From positions 1-64,000 of the forward strand of contig JALOAH010000001.1 of the NCBI GenBank assembly GCA_023228865.1: a DNA stretch of 64,000 bases, given 5' to 3'. This stretch comes from Porticoccaceae bacterium. GTDB lineage: Bacteria > Pseudomonadota > Gammaproteobacteria > Pseudomonadales > Porticoccaceae. Positions 27,708 to 35,762 of the stretch are shown one piece after another (position 1 is the first letter of the stretch; each line of letters starts with the position of its first letter). A program made the translations under genes and the position numbers. A model generated the notes under the pieces. That model did no database searches, was not told the origin of the DNA, and saw nothing but the letters and a program-made list of their open reading frames with translations.

Positions 27708-29441
27708 ATGAAGCAACTTGTCGAAATACACACCTATGAAGGCCCGAGCCGAATTTTACCATACCGCAGCGTGGTCGCGCAGTTCTCCTATCAACGATTA
27801 TTCGGAGAGCCACCGCAGCCCATCGAAGCATCCCGACTTGAGATACTGAAGCCATATTTGGACGACGATCTCAGGGCGCGATTATGGAGTCACTGCCCCT
27901 TCCCCCACGGCGCAGCTTTGGCCGCAGTCCTGGCGGTCGCCATCCAGGAAATTCGATGCTCGCTGGGACTGAGAACCGCCAGCCTAGTAGCTCGTAACGG
28001 CACAGCAACGGTGGCCAGCGAGTACCATTCCAGCCCCGCCGCCCGACAGGCCTTGAAGCTCGCCATCGAATTGGCTCAAGAGGTGCTCAAGGCGTCGGAT
28101 TCATCGTCCAGCGCGCAACTCGCCGTGCTGGCACGGCAGGTGCTCCAACAACAGCAGGCTCTGCAACCCAGACCTGTCACTGCGCTGCAGATCAAGGCCG
28201 CGCGCAGCCTCGATATCCCTTATTACCCGCTATTTGATCGCGCCAAGTATGTGATCTTCGGCCAGGGTGAAAAAGCCCGGATTTTCCAGGGAGCAGCAAG
28301 TGATCGCGACAGCGCCTTCGGCACTGCTCTCCAGCAGAACAAGATGGAAACCTGCCAACTGCTATCCCTCGCGGGCTTCCCTGTGCCCAGGCAGCAACTG
28401 GTGAAGGATCGGGAGCGAGCGCAAGCAGCGGCTCGAGCCATTGGCTTTCCCGTGGTGGTAAAGCCTCTCGATGCGGGTCAGGGGCGGGGTATCACAGCCA
28501 ATATTGTCAACAACAGCGAACTGTCTCACGGCTTCGCGCTGGCGCGCCCATACTCTCAGCTGGGGGTTATCGTCGAGAGTCACATTCTCGGCCTGGATCA
28601 TCGCATTACGATCTGCGACGGCAAGCTGCTGAATGTACTTTGCCGCGAACCAGCCCAGGTGGTTGGGGACGGTCGCCGCACCATCAGGGAACTTATTGAT
28701 CGGGAGAACGCTGACCGCGACCCCGAACTCAAACGCCAGGGCTTTCTCAAGAGTATTTGTGTTGACGAAAACCTGACCAAGACACTGGAAAGTAGCGCGC
28801 TGACCCTGGACGCCATTCCCGAGGTGGGGCGAAAGGTAGCACTGCGAACCAACGCCAATGTGTCCACCGGAGGCACATTTCGTGACGTCACCAATAACAC
28901 CCACCCCGACAATGTACAAATGGCTCTCGACATCACCCGCCTCCTGCGCGTCGACACTCTGGGAGTGGACTTCATCACTCGGGATATAGGGCGATCATGG
29001 CGGGACGAAGGCACTATTATCGAGATCAACACCTCACCCGGCCTGCTCGAGGGTATGGTGCGTCTGGCACTGAAATCCCAGTTTCCCGGAAACAACCCCG
29101 GCCGCATCCCCACTACCCTGGTGGTTACCGCCCAGCCACCCGACAGCCCCCGCCCCCCTGGCCAAGGACTGGTCACGCTCGAACAAGTCTGGCTTGGCGA
29201 CCAGCCCCGCCGCCTTCCCGGTCGCTCTCTCTATCAGCGCTGCTTGGCGCTGCTGATCGATCCAGCATGCCGAGAATTGGTGGTGGCGGCTCCCTGGCAA
29301 TATCTTTGGCAACACGGATTACCCCTTGACCGGGTGGATCGCTGCGAGCTACATCACCCCCCGAGCGGCTCTGAAGCAACCGACTTTGCCACCCTCATCA
29401 ACACACATTGCCGCGCTGTGGATCATTCAGGAGCGGCGTAG
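27708..29441 (+). CDS. second cyanophycin-synthetase-like ATP-grasp ligase
   Basis: A 577-residue ATP-grasp enzyme related to the gene at 21835. Residues 1-150 form an N-terminal region typical of the cyanophycin-synthetase ATP-grasp half. ALQIKAARSLDIPYYPL and LQQNKMETCQLLSLAGFPVP (about 165-230) are followed by ATP-binding FPVVVKPLDAGQGRGI. A C-terminal metal site IIEINTSPGLLEG (about 430-442) and a ~100-residue final domain with SLYQRCLALLIDP are shared with the first copy (SDLYQRCRALLMD). No Mur-ligase domain. It is divergent from the FAD gene across 227 bp containing the octamer repeat. Likely adds a second amino acid or acyl unit to the same product. Confidence 0.87.
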   Translation: MKQLVEIHTYEGPSRILPYRSVVAQFSYQRLFGEPPQPIEASRLEILKPYLDDDLRARLWSHCPFPHGAALAAVLAVAIQEIRCSLGLRTASLVARNGTATVASEYHSSPAARQALKLAIELAQEVLKASDSSSSAQLAVLARQVLQQQQALQPRPVTALQIKAARSLDIPYYPLFDRAKYVIFGQGEKARIFQGAASDRDSAFGTALQQNKMETCQLLSLAGFPVPRQQLVKDRERAQAAARAIGFPVVVKPLDAGQGRGITANIVNNSELSHGFALARPYSQLGVIVESHILGLDHRITICDGKLLNVLCREPAQVVGDGRRTIRELIDRENADRDPELKRQGFLKSICVDENLTKTLESSALTLDAIPEVGRKVALRTNANVSTGGTFRDVTNNTHPDNVQMALDITRLLRVDTLGVDFITRDIGRSWRDEGTIIEINTSPGLLEGMVRLALKSQFPGNNPGRIPTTLVVTAQPPDSPRPPGQGLVTLEQVWLGDQPRRLPGRSLYQRCLALLIDPACRELVVAAPWQYLWQHGLPLDRVDRCELHHPPSGSEATDFATLINTHCRAVDHSGAA

Positions 29442-29712
29442 AACCGTTCAGCACAGGACAGAGACGAACCCACGCCACTCTGCCCCGAACCCTTCCAAAC
29501 TCATACTGCAGAACTACGGGGCAGATGTTCCAGAGCAAGACTGCGCAGCTGATCGGAGGCAGTACCCACTCTGGTAGCGAGAGCCCACAGGTCGTAGGCG
29601 GGATGCCCGCGCTTGCTGTACGCGGCCGGGCCGAAGCCATTGGCCTGAAGTGTGCCGATAAGTGAGTTTTTGTTCTGACCCCGATCTCGCGATCTCCTTA
29701 CTCTGGCCCCAA
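29442..29712. other. intergenic stretch with possible mobile-element remnant
   Basis: 271 bp between the second ATP-grasp gene and the terminator of the RTX gene. No gene could be recognised. A segment near 29663-29690 (GTTCTGACCCCGATC) and a second near 29703 (CTGGCCCC) resemble fragments left by REP-associated transposase elements. The identification is weak because the sequences are short. Confidence 0.35.
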
Positions 29713-29745
29713 TAAAAAACCCGCCCCCTTGTGGGGGGCGGGTTT
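29713..29745 (-). terminator. rho-independent terminator of the RTX protein gene
   Basis: Read on the minus strand, a perfect GC-rich stem (AAACCCGCCCCC paired with GGGGGCGGGTTT, tight loop) ends directly in a run of Ts (29719-29714). It lies about 50 bp past the TAG/TAA end of the 1668-residue gene. The mirror A-run on the other side also makes it potentially bidirectional. Confidence 0.85.
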
Positions 29746-29793
29746 GAGGTTTTAGACAAACGACCCGGGGTTACGGGTCGCCTGCATGCCGTT

Positions 29794-32700
29794 TTACACC
29801 CCTACGTCAGCGGCGGTCAACAGAGCATCTTCGAACACACCGAGGATTCGGATCTCGCTGGAATCGATGATGTTGTCACCAGCATTTTCCACGTAGTAGT
29901 ACAGCGCGGTATTGCTAGTGCCTTGTACCAGGTACAACATATCGTCGCCAACATCGGACTGGGCGAGGAAGTTGTTCAGGTACGTCATCATGGTGTCGAG
30001 ATCTGTCAGATCACCGTTGGTCAGGCCAGTGCCAGTGTAGGCCGCCAGCTCAGTGGTTGCACCGGGTGAAGTATCGAGGGAGAAGTTGTTGGTCTCTGAG
30101 GTCCACCCACCTTCCACCAACGCCGCCTCAAGCAGACCATCGATTTGGACCTGATCATTGGCCGGGTTGAAGCCTCTGATGATGTCCCAACCACCGGTGT
30201 CGACACCGGTCAACGCGCCGTCATCACCGCGGCTAAATACCACGGTATCACTACCGCCTGTACCGAGCAGAATGAGGTCCGCGCCAGTGCCACCGGTGAT
30301 AACGTCAGCGCCGTCACCGCCGGTAATGGTGTCGTCACCCATGCTGCCCAGTATGGTGTGGTTACCATCGGCACCGCCAACATTAGTGATGGTGATGGTC
30401 AGGCCAGTGGTACCGTCTGCTGCGCCATTGGTTCCGTCACCTTTGACAGCGTTGGACACCGCGCTGAAGTCGAGGAGCTTGTTGCCAGCCACATTCTTGA
30501 TGACAGTGTGGTAGCCCGCTTCCTCGAATTCGGCAGCGCCAGTCACACTGGCTGCATTACCGGTCAGAACCAGGACTTCGACATTGGAATTGTCCTCGAA
30601 GTCTTGATCATTGGTTACACCGTTGTTGCCAATCCGAACGGTATCGATACCTGCACCACCGTTGACAGTATCCAGTTCGCCCATATCGGAGAAGATGATG
30701 AGGTCATCGCCAGCGCCTGCATCGACCCAATCGTCATTGGAGCCGACATCGATAGTGTCGTTACCTGCACCAGCCGTGACTCTGTCATCGCCGACACCGG
30801 TAGTGATGCTGTCGTTGCCAGAGCCAGTAGTGACGGTGTCATCACCAGCATCACCGGTCACGGTATTATTACCATCGCCAGCATTGATGACATCGTTACC
30901 GGCACCGCCATCAATGGTGTCATTGCCGTTACCAGTAGTAATGTTGTCGTCACCATTGCCGCCAGTGACGTTATTGTTACCAGCGCCAGCATTGATGATG
31001 TCGTTACCATCACCACCGATAATGGTGTCGTTGCCGCTACCTGCGGTGATGTTGTCAGCGCCAGCACCACCATCCACGCTATTGTTGCCTTCGCCAGCGT
31101 CGATGATGTCGTTGCCATCATTACTGGTGATGGTGTCGTTGCCTTCACCACCGTCGATGTAATCAGCGAAGTTGCTGGTGGTGATCTGGTCATTGCCATC
31201 GCCACCATAGACGCTCTGACCGGGGTTGCTGCCCAGCAGACCAACGAAGACATCGTTACCTTCGTAGAGGTAGTAGCTGACGCCACCTTCCATCGCCTGA
31301 AGGTTGTCGTTGCCGTTGCCGGTGTGGAGAGTTTCCAAGTTCAACAGGAAGTTGGCATTGCGGCCAAGGCCGGTCATCTGAACATTGCCACCGGTCTGGG
31401 TCGGATCACCTTTGGCAGCACCGTGGAAAGTGCTGTCGGTGAAAGCCAGGTTCTCGATACCGACGAGCTGGGCATTGTTGAACTGGGTTGCCAGAGTAGC
31501 GCCGGCATTGGACGGTGCACCTGCAACATACATCCAGTCATCTTCACCCGTGCCCTGAGCAGAATCCGCTGCCTGGATATGGCCGGCATTGTGGGCGTAG
31601 AACTGGTCTTGCCCAATCAGCGAGTCGAGGCCATCAGTGAAGATCAGTGACTCGGCAACAGTAATGGTGTGCAGTCCGTTGAGGGCATCGGGGATCCCGT
31701 AGTCCACCTCTTGAACAAGCACGCCATTGATGTATACCTCGACACCAGCAATGGTCTGGATAATGACATCATTGGTAGCACCATCCACAGAGTCATCCAG
31801 GGTGATGTTCAAAACACTGTTGCCCGGGACGTTGGGATCAACGGTAATCACCAAAGCTGCGGAACCCGTAGTCTGGTTGATCACCCGGTCAGTCAGATCG
31901 ATGTTCCAGGTCTGACCGCCGTTGGAGTTGGACTTGAGAACAATGTTCTCGAGGCCCGATACGTTGCGCAGGTCGGCGGCGGTGATGGTGGCAGCACCTT
32001 GGACGATCAGAGTGTCCTCGATGGAGTTGTTGGCGCTGGCGTCATCGAACTCCAGGGTGGCGCGACCGTTGATGGAAGCATCGTCGGCAACCACGACATC
32101 CTTGATGTTGCCACCCAGCAGGGTGAATTCACGACCATTGAGGGCGTTGAAGGCTACCTCTGTGATGTCGATGACCATCTCCCCGGGCGGCTCCAGCTGG
32201 AAGAACACGGAGTCTTCGTCTTCATCATCGCTGACCTCAGGGTTTTCACCCAAGGTATCTACCTGGCTGGCGTCGTCTGACAGGTCGTCATCGACGAAGT
32301 CAATGATGTTGACACCGTTTTTCAACAGGAAGTTTTCGATGTCAGTGTCCCAAATAGCCGGAGAACCATTAACAGTTGCACTGGTGTAAACACCGTCCAG
32401 CAGATTTTCACGGATGGTCTCGTACTCTTGCCGGCTCATGCCCTGGTCGAACTGCTCGGCAGCCAGCACACCTGGTGCGGTGTACAGCACAGGCAGAGCA
32501 GTACCGTTGGCATTGCGGGTGCTGACGGTCACGTCATCGCCATTGGCAGTGTCGAACATCTGCTCGGTGAGATGGAACTCGATGTTCCGGTTGCGCAGGT
32601 CGAAAGTCTCGAAGCCCACCACGCCGGCGGTCTCGGAGTCGGTAACGTACACCATCTCACCATTGGTGTTGGTGAGGATCATGGTGTCGGAACCGGCCTG

Positions 32701-34800
32701 GGTATCGATCTCCTCGTCGCCGCGGATCACGTCGTCGGAGGTGAGGTCTTCAGCGCGCAGGGTGATCTGGTCATCGCCTTCGCCCAGGGTTACATCCAGG
32801 TAGTGGTTGGCGCTGACAGATACGGAGTCGTTGCCAGTACCGGTGACGATGGTGGTGACAGTGTCAGCACCGTAGTCGACGAAGTCGCCGGGGCCAGAAA
32901 CATTGTCGCCGTTGATGGCAACCAGATCGTCGCCTTCACCCATATCGATAGTATGAACGCCGTCGCCGTTGATGGTGAGCTCGTCATCGCCTTCGTTGCC
33001 GAAGAAGGTAACATCGCTCATCACATTGATGGTGGCGGTGTCGTTGCCAGCACCCGCTACCACGGTGGGGTTGCCGTGGACCCACATTTCCAGGTTGTCG
33101 TGGCCAGCACCCAGATCGATGGCATAGTCACCGATGCTGTAGGTATCTTCGCCACCGCCGACGAACACATCATCATCACCTTCGCCAGCGTCGATCAGAC
33201 CCACGCCATCGTTGGCAGCAACAGTGGTCAGATCGTCAACATCGCCATGAACGTGGATGGTATCGTTGCCAGCACCGCCGCTGATGTCCTGCAGACCGGT
33301 GATGTACATTTCAACGCGGTCATGGCCTTCGCCAGCGATCACGGTGGTGTGGCCCAGCATGATGTCTTCGCCGTAGTAGCCGATCTGGCCCACGGTCAGG
33401 TCATCGTTGCCAGTACCCAGGTCGATCACGCTGATACCGTCTTCGCCGCCGCCAACATCAAGGTTGTCATCACCCTGAGCGCCGGTGTAGTTCAGCACGG
33501 TGGTGGCTGCTGCGTTGACAGTGTTGTTGTTGTTCCAAACCAGACGCTGGGCGTACAGGTCGAGAGTCAAATCAGCTGCCAGTTCGGAAGCGTCGACCAA
33601 ATTGACGTTCCAATCCAGGTAGTCTTCAACTTCCAGATCGGCGTCGCCGTCGATGATGACGGTGTTCAGATCATCGCCGAAGTAGATGTCTTGGAGGTAG
33701 TTGAAGGTGGTGTCATTGATCTGGTTACGCTGGGCAGAGGTGATGTTCACCTGGTCAACGTTGGAGTCTTCGCCACCGGTGTTCTCGTTGAAGAACCACA
33801 GGCTGGAACCGTTCACCTCGGAGAAGTACAGCTCGGCAATATCGTCATCACCGCCGTTGGGGGTGATGTAGGCGTTGGTGTCGTAGCTGATGTCGTAGTT
33901 GGCGATATCGGTGTCGATAAAGCGGAAGTTGGTGTCGTTGACGTTCTGAACGTCGTAGACACTTACCGCGTTGCCATCATCAATATCATCGTAGTTGGTG
34001 ATATTGAAGAATTCGATGGTCTCGTAGCCAGAGGCGCCGAAGAGATCGAGCTCAATCCAGGTGTCGTAGGCGTTCGGGGCAGTGATGCGAATGGTTTCAA
34101 TGCTGTTCAGGGTGGGGGCAGCGAAGTAGTAATCGCTGTCGCCGTCCAGGGACCAGATCAGGGTGTCGTCGCCGCCCAGGCCATCGAGGTTGTCGCCGGT
34201 TTCGAGATCGCCGTCTTGAGCGCGGAAAATATCGTTCTTGCCAGTGCCGTCTTGGTTGTCGAGGCCACCGGTGAGAACATATTCTTCGCCCGTGGGATCA
34301 AGGGCTTCGACAACAGCCGCATCATAAGCTGCTTTAACTGCAGCAACATTGGAGGGACCCACAGTGCTCAGGATGTCGGCAACTTCTTCACTGCTCAACG
34401 TGCCATAGCTAGCGCTGTCAGTGATGTAGTTGGCAACAGCGATTTTGTTGTCCAGAACCAGACGATCAGGGCCGCCGGCGCCATCAGACAGGGCGAAAAC
34501 CAGCAGATCAACAGGAACGGTAGAACCGCCACCGTTTACCCAGTAGTCGAGGCCTTCTGCTTCAGCATCGCGGTTGAACAGGTTAAGGTAAAGTTGGTTG
34601 ACAGTTTGCGCACGGCTCAAGCCACCGAAGACATCTTCGTATTCGGGCTGTTCGTTCACAATGTTAAAACGAACGCCTGCGAGAGACATGCCGTTTACGT
34701 CAACATCATTCGCCCAGTACGCAAGACCTGCTGCGTCGGCTGGACGACCCAGAAGACCCAGATAGATCTCCTGAATTGCATTTTCTGTTGGTGTAGCCAT
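29794..34800 (-). CDS. large DUF4214 / RTX-repeat protein, candidate S-layer protein
   Basis: A 1668-residue, strongly acidic secreted protein. Residues about 5-115 carry a DUF4214-type domain (EIYLGLLGRPADAAGLAYW and a second NLFNRDAEAEGLDYW repeat). A long beta-helix-like region follows with GTGNDxxxV and GEGDDxxxV motifs from about 450. A tight block of GGxGxDxxx calcium-binding RTX nonapeptides occupies about 1185-1385. The C-terminal tail (about 1550-1668) is rich in hydrophobic beta residues and ends ILGVFEDALLTAADVGV, resembling an uncleaved type I secretion signal. No signal peptide. Cysteine is absent, as in many S-layer proteins. Strong GGAG Shine-Dalgarno eight bases before ATG 34800. 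Predicted substrate of the exporter at 3413-7840. Confidence 0.9.
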   Translation of the reverse strand: MATPTENAIQEIYLGLLGRPADAAGLAYWANDVDVNGMSLAGVRFNIVNEQPEYEDVFGGLSRAQTVNQLYLNLFNRDAEAEGLDYWVNGGGSTVPVDLLVFALSDGAGGPDRLVLDNKIAVANYITDSASYGTLSSEEVADILSTVGPSNVAAVKAAYDAAVVEALDPTGEEYVLTGGLDNQDGTGKNDIFRAQDGDLETGDNLDGLGGDDTLIWSLDGDSDYYFAAPTLNSIETIRITAPNAYDTWIELDLFGASGYETIEFFNITNYDDIDDGNAVSVYDVQNVNDTNFRFIDTDIANYDISYDTNAYITPNGGDDDIAELYFSEVNGSSLWFFNENTGGEDSNVDQVNITSAQRNQINDTTFNYLQDIYFGDDLNTVIIDGDADLEVEDYLDWNVNLVDASELAADLTLDLYAQRLVWNNNNTVNAAATTVLNYTGAQGDDNLDVGGGEDGISVIDLGTGNDDLTVGQIGYYGEDIMLGHTTVIAGEGHDRVEMYITGLQDISGGAGNDTIHVHGDVDDLTTVAANDGVGLIDAGEGDDDVFVGGGEDTYSIGDYAIDLGAGHDNLEMWVHGNPTVVAGAGNDTATINVMSDVTFFGNEGDDELTINGDGVHTIDMGEGDDLVAINGDNVSGPGDFVDYGADTVTTIVTGTGNDSVSVSANHYLDVTLGEGDDQITLRAEDLTSDDVIRGDEEIDTQAGSDTMILTNTNGEMVYVTDSETAGVVGFETFDLRNRNIEFHLTEQMFDTANGDDVTVSTRNANGTALPVLYTAPGVLAAEQFDQGMSRQEYETIRENLLDGVYTSATVNGSPAIWDTDIENFLLKNGVNIIDFVDDDLSDDASQVDTLGENPEVSDDEDEDSVFFQLEPPGEMVIDITEVAFNALNGREFTLLGGNIKDVVVADDASINGRATLEFDDASANNSIEDTLIVQGAATITAADLRNVSGLENIVLKSNSNGGQTWNIDLTDRVINQTTGSAALVITVDPNVPGNSVLNITLDDSVDGATNDVIIQTIAGVEVYINGVLVQEVDYGIPDALNGLHTITVAESLIFTDGLDSLIGQDQFYAHNAGHIQAADSAQGTGEDDWMYVAGAPSNAGATLATQFNNAQLVGIENLAFTDSTFHGAAKGDPTQTGGNVQMTGLGRNANFLLNLETLHTGNGNDNLQAMEGGVSYYLYEGNDVFVGLLGSNPGQSVYGGDGNDQITTSNFADYIDGGEGNDTITSNDGNDIIDAGEGNNSVDGGAGADNITAGSGNDTIIGGDGNDIINAGAGNNNVTGGNGDDNITTGNGNDTIDGGAGNDVINAGDGNNTVTGDAGDDTVTTGSGNDSITTGVGDDRVTAGAGNDTIDVGSNDDWVDAGAGDDLIIFSDMGELDTVNGGAGIDTVRIGNNGVTNDQDFEDNSNVEVLVLTGNAASVTGAAEFEEAGYHTVIKNVAGNKLLDFSAVSNAVKGDGTNGAADGTTGLTITITNVGGADGNHTILGSMGDDTITGGDGADVITGGTGADLILLGTGGSDTVVFSRGDDGALTGVDTGGWDIIRGFNPANDQVQIDGLLEAALVEGGWTSETNNFSLDTSPGATTELAAYTGTGLTNGDLTDLDTMMTYLNNFLAQSDVGDDMLYLVQGTSNTALYYYVENAGDNIIDSSEIRILGVFEDALLTAADVGV

Positions 34801-34837
34801 TTGGAATTCTCCATATTGTTAAGTCGAATCGACATTA

Positions 34838-34880
34838 CAAGCACCCGGCGAACCGGGTTGAACCCGTCGGTTCGTGCTTG
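34838..34880 (-). promoter_or_regulatory. long stem-loop in the 5' untranslated leader of the RTX gene
   Basis: CAAGCAC (34838-34844) pairs with GTGCTTG (34874-34880), with inner arms CGAACC/GGTTCG and CGGGTT/AACCCG, so most of the 43 bp folds into one hairpin. A second small palindrome (GTCGAATCGAC, 34823-34833) lies between it and the Shine-Dalgarno. Long structured leaders stabilise S-layer mRNAs in several bacteria, and a similar role is inferred here. Alternatively it could be an operator. Confidence 0.65.
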
Positions 34881-35045
34881 CCTTACTGTAACTCCACAAT
34901 GGAGCACAGCCCCCGAGAAACGGGTACATTCAATTATGCTGATTGCGCACTACTATACTGAGACACGGATCACACTTTTGTTGTTAACTTGACCCAGCGC
35001 GCTCAGAAACCCAGTAAAAGCAGCAGCAGAACTCAGCAGTGGCGC

Positions 35046-35076
35046 ATGTTAGCACAGATAAAGCGGCTTTTGGCAA
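35046..35076 (-). promoter_or_regulatory. candidate promoter of the RTX gene
   Basis: Minus-strand TTGCCA (35076-35071) and an extended -10 TGCTAACAT (35054-35046) are separated by 19 bp to the TAACAT core; the start would be near 35039, giving a leader of about 240 nt. The same TGCTAACAT-[TG]CGCC string precedes the gmd operon (54597-54589). The 19 bp spacer is wide, so the assignment is tentative. Confidence 0.4.
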
Positions 35077-35143
35077 GTAAAATGAACGACTTGGCAGTAT
35101 GTCTTGACAAGGGTTTTATTGACTGATGAATCTGTGATTCATG

Positions 35144-35612
35144 CTGTTTTCGTCACTTCCGTGCAGGCGGGAGCCCAGAGAAATTGATCGATTATAGATT
35201 CCCGACTGAGCGCACTACTGTCCGGAATATTTCACGCCGTCATGCCTAAGCAGGAACGTCACCCTCGACCTGATCGGGGGCAGGAATCCCTAAAAGAGGT
35301 CAGCTGAACACCAAGGCATCTGTGCGCACCCGTCTTTAACGCTTTAAATCGGCGGATTATTCAACAGTATTAGCAGCATAAGAAACAATACTGAAAACCT
35401 TCCTGGGGTCCTGCCTACGCAGGAACGACGGCTGTTGTTTATGAACACTCTGATTAATTGTGTTTTCGTCACTCCCGCGCAGGCGGGAGTCCAGAAAAAT
35501 GAAAAATTTATGGATTCCGGCCTGTGCGGGAATGACTTTAATACAAATCAGGGTTTCCCTAGGCTCCTGTCCAGGCTATTGGGTTCCTGCCTGCGCAGGA
35601 ACGACCTGCTTT
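35144..35612. repeat. cluster of REP-like palindromes (family A)
   Basis: The stretch between the RTX gene and the cyclase gene (35041-35762, about 700 bp without a gene) is packed with palindromic units around GCGCAGGCGGGA / TCCCGCCTGCGC: 35144-35210, 35240-35290, 35401-35430, 35460-35545 and 35575-35612. The fullest copy (35460-35545) has both inverted arms, cgtcactcccgcgcagg and cctgtgcgggaatgac, about 75 bp apart. A nearly identical element is at 51641-51718. These behave like REP/BIME or MITE-type elements, which may act as mRNA stabilisers or terminators. Confidence 0.8.
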
Positions 35613-35762
35613 CATTTAAGTCGCGACCTCCTGAGTATGATTCAAGCTCCTCGCCACTTCAGGTTTAAGGAAAAATGGGATGCAACCCCTTTTACTCCTC
35701 TTGATAGATACCCGCTTTAGATGCACATTAGCGTCTGCCCAAGCCAAAGGCTCAAGCCAGAA

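Noticed and set aside
15390..29441. Non-ribosomal peptide synthetase cluster
   Set aside because: There is an adenylating enzyme, but no carrier-protein or condensation domain anywhere; ATP-grasp ligases replace that chemistry.
30145..34992. Very long open frames on the plus strand opposite the RTX gene (about 501 and 854 codons)
   Set aside because: They mirror the repetitive, aspartate/glycine-rich codons of the minus-strand RTX gene, have valine-isoleucine-rich repetitive translations, and lack a ribosome-binding site or family similarity.
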